DNA of 64,000 nucleotides, taken from positions 1,488,001 to 1,552,000 of the forward strand of contig JAETXT010000006.1 of NCBI GenBank assembly GCA_019188255.1. The letters are read 5' to 3'. Numbering within the stretch: the first letter of the stretch is position 1; each line of letters opens with the position of its first letter. The translations under genes were made by a program, and so were the position numbers. The notes beneath the pieces were generated by a model. It saw only the letters and a program-made list of their open reading frames with translations. It did not search any database and was not told the DNA's origin. Shown one piece after another: positions 11,069 to 22,232 of the stretch. The DNA comes from Verticillium longisporum. Lineage: Eukaryota > Ascomycota > Sordariomycetes > Glomerellales > Plectosphaerellaceae.

Positions 11069-14000
11069 GGTTGAGTTGACGATGGTCGACTGCGCGTGTT
11101 GTCGTCTTGTGGGTAAGGGGAGGGCTGACGCAAGCAAGACGAGGGTTGACCTGAGAGGGGGAGCTGCAACGTCAACCTGAGGCTGGGAGAAAAAAGAAGA
11201 GGGGAAGCACAAATGGAGACCGAAGAGACGGTACCGACCGAGGGGCTATATATCCATCCATCGAGGCGGTCCGGTCCTCGATGGGGGGAATAGCCCTTCC
11301 TACCCGTGGCCAGCCATGCACATGCCCGTCCAAGACCAGGGCTGGGTCGAAGACAGGGAGGGCAGCTCAACGATGGGTAGTGGCTCCCGGAACCAATGGC
11401 CATCTAATTACCCCAGGGCTGCGCGATAGGAAGGCAGACATCATGTCGTTCTTGTCTATCAGGTGGCGATCTCGAGGGTCTGGTGGGCAGGGTCAGGGTG
11501 CGGGACGATTCGTCGCATTTCGTTGGCAGAATTGGGACGGTAAGCCCGAGGTGCGTATCTCGCCAAGGCGCGGTATCACCACTTGGTGGTATTGGCATTT
11601 TCTCTCTAAAGGAAGGTCAGACAAGGAGGGCACCCGCTTGGGAGGTCCGGCGACTCGTGAGACTCGCCAGCTTCTCCATCCCCGCATGCTCGCTCCTGCT
11701 CCCCACCACACGAAGCCTTGTCTCGCTTGCGTGCGACTGGCATGAGCACCCTGGTCAGTCTCATGTGGCCGGTCATGGTCAGTCCACGGATAGGCCCAAG
11801 CCTGCAAGACGCGCTTCCTTGGGATTCGTCTTTGGGCCTAGCGGGTTCGTCCATCGCGTGAGGGTTGTCCATGGCTGGCACGCGGCGGCCGTTCAGGGAC
11901 GCGAAGAAGGCTTCCAGAAGATAAGGAGCAGGCAGGCAGCAAGTGGGACTTTGACCCTGAGTTGGAACTTCCAAGGCGACGACAGTCGGCGAGTTGAAGC
12001 ACCGGCCAGCTTTCGGTGGGCAGACAGACTGTCGACCCTCTGGACAGGCAAGGTCTAGAATCGAACCGCAAGAAGGCTCAGAAACTGCTCGGACCACCCC
12101 TGCCTGACCTGGTTCCGTTTGGCCTAGGAGGGCAAGCAGTTCAGCGAGGCATTTGGTCGGTTTCCATGAGGAAATCATCATGTCATTCCATGGCCGAATC
12201 TCGTGGTCGAGTCGCGGCCAGGCATCTCGATTCGGACGCTAGCCTGTCAGTCGTTGTCACGGCGCGGGCTTGAACTGTGCGAGAGATGGTCTTGTCGAAA
12301 CAAGCGACCGAAAAAGGCGCGCGCTTTTCGGGTTAGTCGAACCCATCGTATCTGGGGAGGGATCCATTCGTCGTTCGCTGGGCGGCCGATGAGGCTCAAG
12401 GTACGGACGGAGAGGTGTCAAGCGGACAAAAGGCCAGCAGTCGGGGTCGAGCAAGCGAAATGGGCGAAGAACCCCAAGCGAACCCGGCCCGTGGCTAACG
12501 TCTGGTAGGCATCGTGACTCGCGGCGAGCGATGCGGTGTGTTTTGTTTCGCGGAGATTTTCCGTCACTTACTCTGAATTTTCTGCTGTCATGAGATCCAT
12601 CGTGGTTACATGGCTGAGGGGCGATTAGGGACAAATTACGGTCGGAGCCATTTGTCACGACCTAATTCCCCCAGTGTTAGCAGCTCCTGCCCCGGATTTG
12701 ACCAGAGAGCAGACACGAGGCTATCACGTAAGAGCAGAAGGGCAGGAGTGCAGAAGGGCAGGGGCACAGAGGTAGATGGGTAGGTGCGATGGGCTACAAC
12801 GAGGGCGTGTCTTGAGCGTGGCAGGGGACAATGAAGGGCGAGGAAGGAAATCCCTACGGCGCCAAGTGGCCAAGCACGACTTCCTGACTCCATGCCAGCA
12901 GCCAAGGACAAGCCAAGGCAGCCGGGGGCGAACAATGGACGCCCACGGCCGACGATGCCTGTTTTTGTGCCGGGATGGTGCGAAGCAACGCACTTTCAAT
13001 CTCCGCATCCGGTCGGCTGATTGGTTTCTCCCACTCCATCACCGGGTACAGGTTGCCGCCGAGAGTCTCGGCAAAGGCTCGGCGGTCTGGGCGGTTTTCT
13101 CTCACGACCACCGGCCCCTCCCCAACGTCGCTCAACTGCTCCTGCCCGCTCGATGCCCGGCTCACGCACCTGCCCTTCTGACCTCCCCATTTCCTTCCTG
13201 GCAACAGCCAGAGGCCCCCCCCCCCAACTATCACTTGGCAAGCCATCTTCCCTCATCTCAACCAGTCATGGCTTCCTTATTCTCCTTGGCTTTGCCATCC
13301 CGTGCTTCTGCCGTCGTAAAGCGCCCGATCGCCTTAATTCTTGTCGCTTTCCATCCAGTTTTTCGCCGCTGCCAACTTCTCGCGTCGCACGCAGTTTTCC
13401 CCCTCTTCCATAGTCTGCCGTTCCACTGACCACCTTGCACCTGTACCCACCCTCCTCCTTGCTCATCCCCTGCGGCGACCTGTGGTGCCCAGATTTTGGT
13501 GCCATTTGCCAATGAGCTTAAGTCCAGAGCCAAGTCCCAGCTGTGATTCCCACTGCAACGCATTGATGGGGCCTTCTGCGGGTTGGTCCCCCAATCTCCA
13601 GCCTTCGCGCGTCTTCCCTACACATGGGCATGGGACTGAAGACCGAATTAGGAGCAGGGTCGACCGGAGCGACATGGGCAAGTAAGGTACCTAACTGCCA
13701 GCATGTCAAGCCGCTCGCAGCAATCACAGTACAGAGCGGCAGAAGTCACATTTCTACCAAGGCGACTTGAGTTCTCTCCAAGTCATAGTCAAACGAAGAC
13801 AAGCGTGGTGCAGCCAGCCTCCTTCGTCAGCGGCTGGGCGCCCTGCCGCGCAGCCTAGCCTGAACTGAGCCTGGCCTTGAAAAACTCTTTTAGGTGGAAG
13901 CCCTTGTGAATTCTCCTAGCACCGGCACCTCCAACGCCACCGCGCCTCCCACCGATGGGGGCATGTCACGAGCAACGAGACAGCCTGGGCTTCGCGTCCG

Positions 14001-15378
14001 GTCCCGCGAGTATCCGCAGATTCGCTTGGCCTGCAATATGCCCACTTTCTGTTTGCGATGGTGCCCCTGCAGCAATGTTGGCAGTTAGGTCGATTGTTTA
14101 CCCCATTACTCCTTCACAGTGAGGATGACAGCCCCATTTTCACGAGTCCTAAGCTTCTGCTATCCATTTCTCTTCTATGGTCGAGAAACTCACCCAAGCT
14201 CTTCATATCGGCATGATGACCGAGAGACCAGTGCCAATAGTATACATGCTACTCATCGCAATGACAAGCGCCACATGTAACCCTGCAGCAGTCACTATGC
14301 CACAAACGTTTCTCTCGTGTCATTGCTATGGGGTGGTTTGTTGGCATTGAAATATTGAGCTCGATAATACGACCGACATAGGCAGGTCCTACCTTGCTCA
14401 GCTCCTATGTAACATTCCAAAAGGGAAGGAGAGCAGCATGCCCTAAGGCTGTGAGACTAGAACGAGGCCCTACCTATCAATACCAAGACCTACTCTGCAT
14501 GCAAACATTAGAGCAGTTACTTAGACATGTACTAGCTTTATACGTCGCTTCCCATCGAAATTCACCTTGACATTCAACACACCCGTGCTCTAGGTACTAT
14601 GAAACGTCCTCGAAGCAGCTAGTGTTGAGCGATACTCTGCGTCCGCCCTGAGGCCTCGCGAGCTCTGTGTTCAGTCAAGGAACTCAACGCAGCCAAGGCG
14701 GTTGTGCCAGTTAGGGGGCGTGCCATTTTCTGCGGGGGACCAGAAATATGGCTGTCGCCATCGAGCCAAGCAGCCTTGATGCGTAACCCTGTGCCCACCA
14801 TTTCGGTTCTGATTCCTTCGATCTGCCTACCCTCCTGAAGCTTGGCTTGGCTGATCTGACGCGTCGCTCATTCAGGGTTCATCGACGCGCAACCAACTCC
14901 CGGCGCCGTGATAAGCCTCTGATCCGGGCAGGTGGCAAAATTGTTAGAACAGCATCGGAGTCAGACGGATTTCTATCCCTGACTCTATTGGTCTCGACTG
15001 GCTCTGCCCAGCCACATGTCTGTTGGAATCCGCCAGATTTCCTCACAGCATGCGGCGAATGCTCAGTTCATACCCGCTCAGCCCTCCGCGCAGCATGCAC
15101 GACAGGGGTGTACTGGACACAGACATTGCCTCATTCTTTGATGTTAGTTCGCAAGCCGAGAGGCTGATTCTCTTGCAGATTGCAAATTGTCAGATGTATG
15201 AATGGATACCTGCCAGGGGTCTGGTTCTCGTTGTGCTGATGCATCACGTGCTACATTTGGCAGTGGTCAGTGCGCCGAGGTACCGCCAGACTCATTTCAC
15301 AGCGCCAACCTTCTGTAATCATCTGTCGGATCGGCCCCAAGAACTTGATACACGGCCCTGGCATTACAGCTCGAAAAC
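11069..15378. other. 4.3 kb gene-poor GC-balanced region
   Basis: No gene could be supported. Many open frames of 60-217 codons exist, such as 12776-13429, but they overlap in all frames, lack family motifs and have Arg/Ser/Pro-rich composition typical of chance frames in GC-rich DNA. The stretch includes a run of ten C at 13215-13224 and pyrimidine-rich sequence around 13150-13450 that resembles fungal promoter or 5' UTR sequence. The composition shows no RIP. A non-coding RNA or a fast-evolving small gene cannot be excluded. Confidence 0.45.
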
Positions 15379-16038
15379 ATGTCACACGTTGCTCAGTTGC
15401 CGCTGCATCTGCAGCTCGTCCATCTACGGGAGGTTCTCTCCACAAACTCAACCCTTGTTGCTGTGATCAATCGTGCGGCACTGCTCGGCCTGCCGAACTG
15501 GTACCTGGCGGCGGGGTCCCTCTCGCAGACCATATGGAACAATGTGTCAGGCATGCCGTCGGACACGGGCATCAGTGACTACGACCTCGTATACCATGAC
15601 GCCTCGGATCTCTCCTACGATGCAGAAGACAGACACATCCAGGCTGGCAGGGCACTTTTTGCCGACCTAGGCGTGGACGTTGAGATTCGGAACCAGGCGC
15701 GCGTCCACCTCTGGTATGAGCAGAAACACGGCGTTCCGTGTCCGCCCCACCGCAGCACGGAGGCGGGCATCGACTCGTGGATCTCGACGAGCGCCATGCT
15801 GGGTGTGAGACTGGAATCTGACGGGCAGTGGACTGTGTATGCGCCCCGAGGGCTTTCGGACTTTTTCAACATGGTTGCTAGGCCTAATACAGTCCTGGGC
15901 ACGAGAGAGGCATATGAGAAGAAGGCGAGGCGGTGGAAGGGAATCTGGCCGAAGCTTCAAGTTGAGTCCTGGCCTGCGCCAACAACGAAGGCTGCATCTG
16001 TTGGGCTTCCAGACGAATCGGCTTCCCAAAGTCTGTAG
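15379..16038 (+). CDS. Nucleotidyltransferase-fold protein (NTP_transf_6/COG3575-like), 219 aa, single exon
   Basis: The protein begins with a helical LVHLREVLSTNSTLVAVINRA segment. It then shows the family block NWYLAAGSLSQTIWN (about residues 40-54) and the acidic metal-binding motif SDYDLVYHD (about 66-74). Further conserved pieces are DLGVDVEIRNQARVHLWY and the Ser-Thr-Glu-Ala-Gly-Ile-Asp stretch, ending in a YEKKARRWKGIWPKL helix. This order matches the uncharacterised nucleotidyltransferase family found in bacteria and fungi. Length is normal and no intron is needed. The reaction is unknown; a nucleotide-transfer role is inferred from the fold. It converges on the CBM1 gene with only 89 bp between the stop codons. 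Confidence 0.85.
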   Translation: MSHVAQLPLHLQLVHLREVLSTNSTLVAVINRAALLGLPNWYLAAGSLSQTIWNNVSGMPSDTGISDYDLVYHDASDLSYDAEDRHIQAGRALFADLGVDVEIRNQARVHLWYEQKHGVPCPPHRSTEAGIDSWISTSAMLGVRLESDGQWTVYAPRGLSDFFNMVARPNTVLGTREAYEKKARRWKGIWPKLQVESWPAPTTKAASVGLPDESASQSL

Positions 16039-16127
16039 AAATTTCCAGCCAAAGCCATTGATACAGGCTCAAAACGAGCGGGAGTGACCCTCACGTGCGC
16101 TGCAACCAGGCACCGAGTCAGCGTTCC

Positions 16128-17167
16128 TCAGAATGAGCCGATGACATCTTCAGGCCGCCCAGTAGTAGCCACAACTGTGTGAGGTCGTATACCACCAATC
16201 TTCCAGTGCCCATCCACCACAACATAAAGAAACTCGACGAAAGCACTAGAGTCCCACTGGGCCTGCGTGCCGTTGGAAAGCGTCCTCACGTGGCGAGCCC
16301 GAACCTGCCAGTCTCCCTTGACCTCTGTGGCATTGGTGCGCGTGAAAAAGGATGCGCCGAGGAAATGTTGAGTGCCGACTATCAGAGCATAGCATCAGTG
16401 TTGATCATGGACAGTACGGGCATTCTGCTGACTCACGTCGTTTATCACCAAGGCTTGTAACAGCGAACGAGTGTGTGAAGATGTCATCTGGGCTGGCAAT
16501 CGTCACAGTCCCCACAGCTGGGTAGTCGGCATAGTCGGCCACTACCTGAGGTGCAGTGATGGCGAGCCAGGTAGATTTATCCTGTTATGACCATCAGAGC
16601 GTGTTCGGTCGCATGATTCATAGATTCATTATTACCTTTCTATCCCAAGCAACCGACCACTTGTAAGAGAGCTCGCGGAAGCTTCTCTCGTCTGCCAGCG
16701 AATAGTCCAGGGGTCCGTCGCTAGTAGCTGTGGTTGCTAGGCACTGGCTGTCAGTGCTTGATTTGGAGCAGAGTGAAGAGGTCTTCCACACGTGGTACGC
16801 AGGCAATGGATAATAGGTATGGGGTCGGAATACATCTGAATTCTGGCCCTCCGCGGTCCTTATATATACGTTCTCGTAGCTCTTAGCCCCTGACTAGCCC
16901 CCTGTGCCGTGGCTCCGCAGGGGCCTCCTGACACTGGCTATACCACCGGTTCTGGACCTTGCAGCTACTCCCAGCGGTACAGCAGTTGGGTCCCGTCCAG
17001 GTCTCGCCGCCACATTGACCCCTAGTAGAATGTCAGATGGAGTGAACGGGCCATGAGCACTGCTGATAGGTAACAAACCAAAGGTTGGCGCAGGTTGACG
17101 TTTCCTTAACAGGAAGTGCAAGGGCACTCAAGCTCAGGAGTCCCATCAAGAAGAATTGGATGGCCAT
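16128..17167 (-). CDS. Secreted CBM1 protein fused to a scytalone-dehydratase-like (SnoaL/NTF2-fold) domain, 272 aa
   Basis: Five exons join in frame: 17167-17079, 17021-16895, 16842-16636, 16581-16437 and 16378-16128. Residues 1-19 are a signal peptide ([19 protein letters not shown]). Residues 26-60 are a fungal cellulose-binding domain (WGQCGG...WTGPNCC...C...WYSQC). A Pro/Arg linker leads into exon 3, and residues from about 125 resemble scytalone dehydratase: [39 protein letters not shown] and [12 protein letters not shown]. By motif comparison the His of TQHF and the Asp of WDRKD are kept, but the active-site Asn seems replaced. The fusion depends on intron 2 (16894-16843). Without it the CBM1 frame stops at a TAA 16 codons after its last cysteine, but the downstream domain then has no ATG. 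Role inferred as extracellular and cellulose-bound; the catalytic activity is unknown. Confidence 0.68.
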
Positions 17168-18289
17168 GTTTTCTGATGGATGAGTCAAGACACTTGATAT
17201 TTATTAAGATAGAGGGAATGGAGTACAGAAACAGAAGAGACAGCACTAAGCCTGGAGCATATACGCAATCTTTATATGTCAGTCGACGCGACATCTCACG
17301 CAGCAGCCCAGCTGCCAAGGCCCTTGAGCTGAATCAGCGGAAAGAGAGAGAAGCACCGAAAGGTCGGAGGAGAAATTCCCGACTGCCGACATTGGAGTTT
17401 GAGTATCGTCAAGCCCAGGTCTTGTATGAGGTTGGTGTCTTCTAAAACCCGCTGAATCATCACGTCTGGAGACGACAAGAGTGTGGCTATACGCCTGAGT
17501 CTGAACTTAGAGATTGCTGTGCAGCAGCAGCAGTGCATGCAAGTGAAGTGACAGCGGCATCGCTTGGGATTTGGCTATATCGTAAAGGTTGTTCAACAAG
17601 ACTGATGATTGGCGCATGGGCCTGTCGCGGACACTGACATCCATCCGATAGCATGGGGTCGGCGGCGGGATTTCACCGCAATTGTGTGGAGGTTTCGGAT
17701 CGTCCGGCAATATAGGCTGGGGATTTCACCGCACTCAGGTGGATCCTGACTGTTCTTCGAAGAGAAGGGCGTCCCCCTCGAAGAAAGCTGTGTCAAGCAG
17801 GCAATCATCCTGACTATCCCGTATTGATGTGGAGCGCTAAATTTTGCAGCTCACCGTCTAATGACGACCATGATCATCATACCTACAAGACCGCAACATC
17901 TCGTGATTCTTGTAGAATGGTGACAATATCTCCACATCGCTATTAGTGGGCACAGTGTTACATGAGCAATGAAAAGCTATACATCCTTTCTTGGGCTCAT
18001 GTAAAACAGCAGGATTGCCTTGTTACGAGTAATCCATAATACGATAAAGGTAGCATGAGCATTTCATACAGTCTGTAGAGCTACTTGGACATGAGGCAAG
18101 GGAACGAACATCGAAGATTTTCGTGTCTTTCTCTCGGTTGGTAAAGTTCGTACGAAGTTCTCGAAGACTGAAAAAGATCACCAACTCAATACCGGGCCCA
18201 GTGGTCATGTAAATGTCGAAAGAAAGCTCAATGAAGGAAATTACTCATAACGGACATAATTCGTAACGGCCGCAATGCAGGCCACTGCC
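17168..18289. other. Intergenic upstream of the CBM1 fusion gene
   Basis: No gene is recognised. It contains the start-proximal sequence of the minus-strand CBM1 gene, with an AT-rich AATAAATATC stretch near 17200, a 14-bp direct repeat (listed separately), and the 3' flank of the AAA+ gene. Confidence 0.5.
17667..17733. repeat. 14-bp direct repeat GGGATTTCACCGCA, two copies
   Basis: Exact copies lie at 17667-17680 and 17720-17733, with start points 53 bp apart and about 500-570 bp upstream of the CBM1 gene start. In the direction of that gene the motif reads TGCGGTGAAATCCC. A protein-binding role is only a suggestion. Confidence 0.5.
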
Positions 18290-20887
18290 TTAGTGAAAGT
18301 CATCCAGCCCGAATGGATCCCGCGCGTCCTGATACTCCGGCTCAGGCTCAGGATCCTCGATGATGAGACCCTCCGTGATTCGCATGACTTTTTTAACGTC
18401 GTCAAAGCAGATGGGTCGTCCAGCTCGTTTGGCCATGATCTTGGTTGTCTTCGCAATATTACGAATGCGCCGACCATTGACGTCGATATTTGCCAAGACC
18501 TCGAGCTCGCGTTCTGAGATGGAAGACTCAGTACCATGCGACAAGAAGGTCGTCCAGATCTTGGTCCGGGAAGGCGCGTCAAGCGCCGGATAGTTGATGG
18601 TCAGGTGGATGCGCGAGTACACCGCCGGATCGAGAACGCGTTCCCTGTTCGTGGTGAGGAAAAGCAGCGAAGGATAGTACTCCAGTTCCGTGAGGAAGCC
18701 TAGATCTGTCAGCATTGAATGAAACGATGAAGACGGCGCGTGGGGTTTGGGTTGACATACGGGATACAAGCTTGTTACGTTGCGTCGAAGTGTCGCTCCT
18801 CTGCTCAAGGTAGAGGTCGCACTCGTCGATGAGGAGCACAGCGCCCCACCGAGAAGCGAGATTGAAGGCTGTCTTGACATCGGTACTGACCTGCTCGGGG
18901 CTACGACTGCGGCTACGACGTCGCGACCGTGAACGAGACCTCGATCGAGATTCGTCGGTCTCCTTCATTTGAACGGAGTTGCCCTCTTCAAGCTCAAGCT
19001 TGTACAAAGGCGCCTGTATTTTCTCCGCAACTGCACCCAGTCAGATTCACGAATGATTTGAAAAGATGAAAAACTTAAGTCAGCAGCAAGACAACATACC
19101 AGATTCAGCTGTCAGGGTCTTTCCAACGCCTGGTTCGCCAGCAAGGAGTATAACCAGACCGCCACCTGAAGCGCGTCAATTTTGGCATTCGCAATGCACA
19201 CAAAGAAAAACAACTGACCTTTCCCGTTGATAACATCGTCAAAAGTGTCTCCTTCCTTGACCTGGCTTTCTACAAAGGACAGTATCAAGTCTTTGTACCC
19301 CTCTGGGAGGACGAGGCTCTCAAAGGGCTTCGTGTTCCACTCTATGTCTGATACACGGTCGACATCAAAGGTGCCTGCAAACATTTCAGTCAAGCGGCTA
19401 AGATGGTCGTGGTAGAACTCAGTAGCATACGCCAGGCTTTGGTCCTCATGCTGTAACCCCAGACTTTAGGGGCGCAGAGCTGAAGCTGCACGTCAGTCAG
19501 CCTGTTGCGGGCAGCTGCAAGGCCTCGATCGGATGTGTCTGCAATAATGGGCGGCACGTCAGCGTAGCCCAGCGAAACTTTAATATTTCATCTCACCATC
19601 ATCATCCTGTTCGCTGTCACTATCGCAAACCGGGACAAGCGGCCCCTTGCCATAAGATCTATGGGGACGACCAGGGCGAGGCGGATGAGGTACCACATTA
19701 TTATTCCAACCGTTATTCATGTAAGGCGCACCTGGGACCGGCGGCCCCTGGGGGTTCTGATTTGGGTTCGGTAGTGGTATGTGCCGACCTCGGGGCACCT
19801 TGTCAATGGGCTCTTGACTGATGAGGAACGTGTGGAGAGGAATCCCATGCTGGCACCTCTTCCACAGTGGTTGTGTTCGGGGACGTCGCGCATGTTCGGA
19901 TGTGTCAAGAACGATCCTGCTCTCTTCGTGCTGCTGGTCGGATGAGCCGGCCTTCGCACCGGACCAGGACCGGTAGGACTTGTAATGCATGCCGGCCAGC
20001 CCGGCGAACTTGCGACCCCTGGCGAGTAAGCTCGCCTGCACTTTCAGCAAGTCGTCGAGGTACGTCGCTGGGTAGACTGCCAAAGACGTGATTCGTCGGG
20101 TGCCGAAAAAGTTTGGCATCGAAATGTGCTTAGAAGCCCCGCCAAACCGACATCCAGTCCAGTCCACGAAGCGCAAGTTGAGCCCTGTCTGGAAGGGATC
20201 GACTTGGACCGCATCAACAACGTAGAAGCGATCATGCATACCCTCTCGACCGTAAACGATGGAGCCAGGCGCAAACAGTGTCCAAAGAAACATGCTCGAA
20301 ATGACACCGTTGCTGGCGAGCTCTTTTGAGATGGCAAAAGCCTCGGCGAGCTCTCGTTTCACGACGGCTCGCAGGGCGACTAGGACCTTGCGGGTTTCGG
20401 GATCTTCTTCGTTGGCGACGGCCTCATCGAAGCGGTCCCAATGCCAGAAGAACACATGGAACGGCGCCTTGAATACCAAGTGTCGAATGACGCCGACAAA
20501 GCCGTCATACATGCTAAAGACGTTGAGCAATACCTGGCGTGTTGCTGCATGGCGGATTTCAATCGAGTCGAGCGACACGAGGGTACTGTTCTCGCCGTGA
20601 TTCACACGTCGACGAATGACGAGAGGGGGTCCAACTTCGACCTCCTTCTCCGGCTCATCGAAAACAGGGACCACGACGTGCTCGGGGCATTCTTCGACCC
20701 AGTTAACGCAGCACTGGCACTTCCTCGGCCCCTCGTACAATTCTTTGACGAGCAATGCTCTCTCATCGGGAGAGAACCTGACGTCTTCTTCGATGCGAAT
20801 AGCATCGGCAAGGCGCTCAATGACAGAGAAGTCCTCATCGCATGACTCCTCTCCGGATGACCCTGACACAGACGATGACGGACTCAT
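18290..20887 (-). CDS. AAA+ ATPase with N-terminal DUF7025 domain and Arg-Ser insert, 766 aa
   Basis: Six exons join in frame: 20887-19597, 19538-19431, 19374-19219, 19165-19100, 19030-18761 and 18699-18290. The N-terminal half carries the DUF7025 region typical of fungal AAA proteins (MFLWTLFAPGSIVYGRE, then ISMPNFFGTRRITSLAVYP and LARGRKF...YKSY). A Pro/Asn-rich linker follows, then the ATPase core. Walker A GEPGVGKT lies near residue 530, Walker B LLIDECD near 610, sensor-1 Asn in FLTTNRE, and Arg residues in DPAVYSRI. Between Walker A and B (about residues 568-586) there is an almost pure Arg-Ser run not expected in the core. The C-terminus is acidic. All catalytic motifs are present and no stop interrupts the model, so an active ATPase is likely. 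The family's substrates are unknown. Confidence 0.88.
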
Positions 20888-21211
20888 GGCTGGCGTGGTG
20901 TGAGAAAGAATGGTGGATGCTGGAATGAATCTGGGCGGGGGTAAGAAGGGAGGCTGTCCTCAGCTCACGCATTCTGAGAGCCCGATATTTATGAGATGCA
21001 GCTGAAACGGCCAGACTGCTGCCACCAATGGTCGACGGGCTTCGGTGAGCCAATCGGTCGCTCGTGGGACGAGCATCATTGGATGACAGGGATCTTAGTG
21101 CGGCTGCCTGGTGAGCAGCTTGCATACCGTCATTCATCTCAACCAGCCATTACATTAGCTGGGCGTCGTGGCTGATGAGATCCAATCCCTTTACAGAAAA
21201 TCTGCTCCACG

Positions 21212-21247
21212 GTGTATTGGGTGATCATAGTGTATTGGGTGATTATC
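21212..21247. repeat. Tandem duplication, 18-bp unit x2
   Basis: Units GTGTATTGGGTGATCATA (21212-21229) and a copy with two changes (21230-21247) lie head to tail, about 330 bp upstream of the AAA+ gene start. Confidence 0.7.
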
Positions 21248-21936
21248 AGGATGGAAGTGCCAGTAGAGGCCTCAGTAGGTGCATCCAATTTATATGGTGA
21301 TACTAGTAAATTGCATTAGGAACACGAGGACAAGAGACATTCCAGTACGAACTACAGACTGATAGGGCACGGGTCAGATTCGGTGCCCGCTAGCTAAAAG
21401 TATGTACTCTTTCCTTCTTGCGAAGTTCTTCGTGCATCTTATCGCGACGTTATCACGCCAGCTCCGATATTGTGAGATTGGTGGCAGAACGCGCTCCAGG
21501 CTCGGCTTGAGATTATTGCGGGATCGGCTCGCTATCGCACGTGAGCATTGGCCGAGGATCGATCGACCACACGCTTGCATCGTAAAAGAACTGCTCGTTG
21601 GGGTGTGGTAGCCCGGCGAGAGCCTCGTAGGCTGCGCGCTTCGTTGTCGGTGATTTGCGAACTGCTGCCTGGTACTGTACACGAGACTGTCGGTATCAGG
21701 TCAGGTAAAGATCTTGGAGATGTCATGAAGAGGTATGAAGACGCGGGTTGAGAGTCGCATGGGATTGGCGCAAGAAGGGGGTGCAAGCCCGGCGGTTCTT
21801 ACCATGATGACTATGATGCGAGCAATAAAAGACGAGAGAAGGGGGCGCGGTCCAGGGAGACATTGGTGGGAGGGCTGGTGTGTAAAGGAACAGAGGGTGG
21901 GTGGTGAAGAGTGGCAGATTGGTTCGCAGCAGTCTA

Positions 21937-21982
21937 GTCGATGATTCACAGTCAGTATCGTCGATTATTCACAGTTAGTGCA
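21937..21982. repeat. Tandem duplication, 23-bp unit x2
   Basis: Two imperfect 23-bp units beginning GTCGATGATTCACAGT (21937-21959) and GTCGATTATTCACAGT (21960-21982) are adjacent. A third partial start (GTCGATG) follows. Confidence 0.65.
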
Positions 21983-22232
21983 GTCGATGTCCAGATGGTA
22001 GCTTCCTTGCCTTTTCTGCCATCAAGGTATCAAGATCTCTGCGCCCAGGGCAGGTGCCTGCCACGGATGGCTCAATGCACCTGGTTTATCTCTAAGATGC
22101 GGGCAAGAAGGCAACACGAAACCAGGTAGAGGAAGCAACGGCGATGATGTGATCTTGAGAGGCAATCGGCCCAGACTCTACCTAGACACTGCCAGAGGCA
22201 AGTACTCTCGACGCTCTCCGATTCAGTCCATC

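Larger units (their letters stand above)
20888..22232. other. Intergenic with two short tandem repeats
   Basis: No gene is supported; open frames at 21374-21950 overlap on both strands without motifs. The stretch holds the promoter side of the minus-strand AAA+ gene and the 3' flank of the DUF7872-type pseudogene. Two short tandem duplications are listed separately. Confidence 0.5.

Noticed and set aside
12776..13429. 217-codon open frame in the gene-poor region
   Set aside because: It overlaps open frames in other phases, has low-complexity Arg/Ser/Pro composition, and has no motif or splice context.
16860..16868. TATATATA as the promoter of a separate scytalone-dehydratase-like gene
   Set aside because: The downstream frame has no ATG before the conserved domain. 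The sequence lies within the predicted intron that joins the CBM1 exon in frame.
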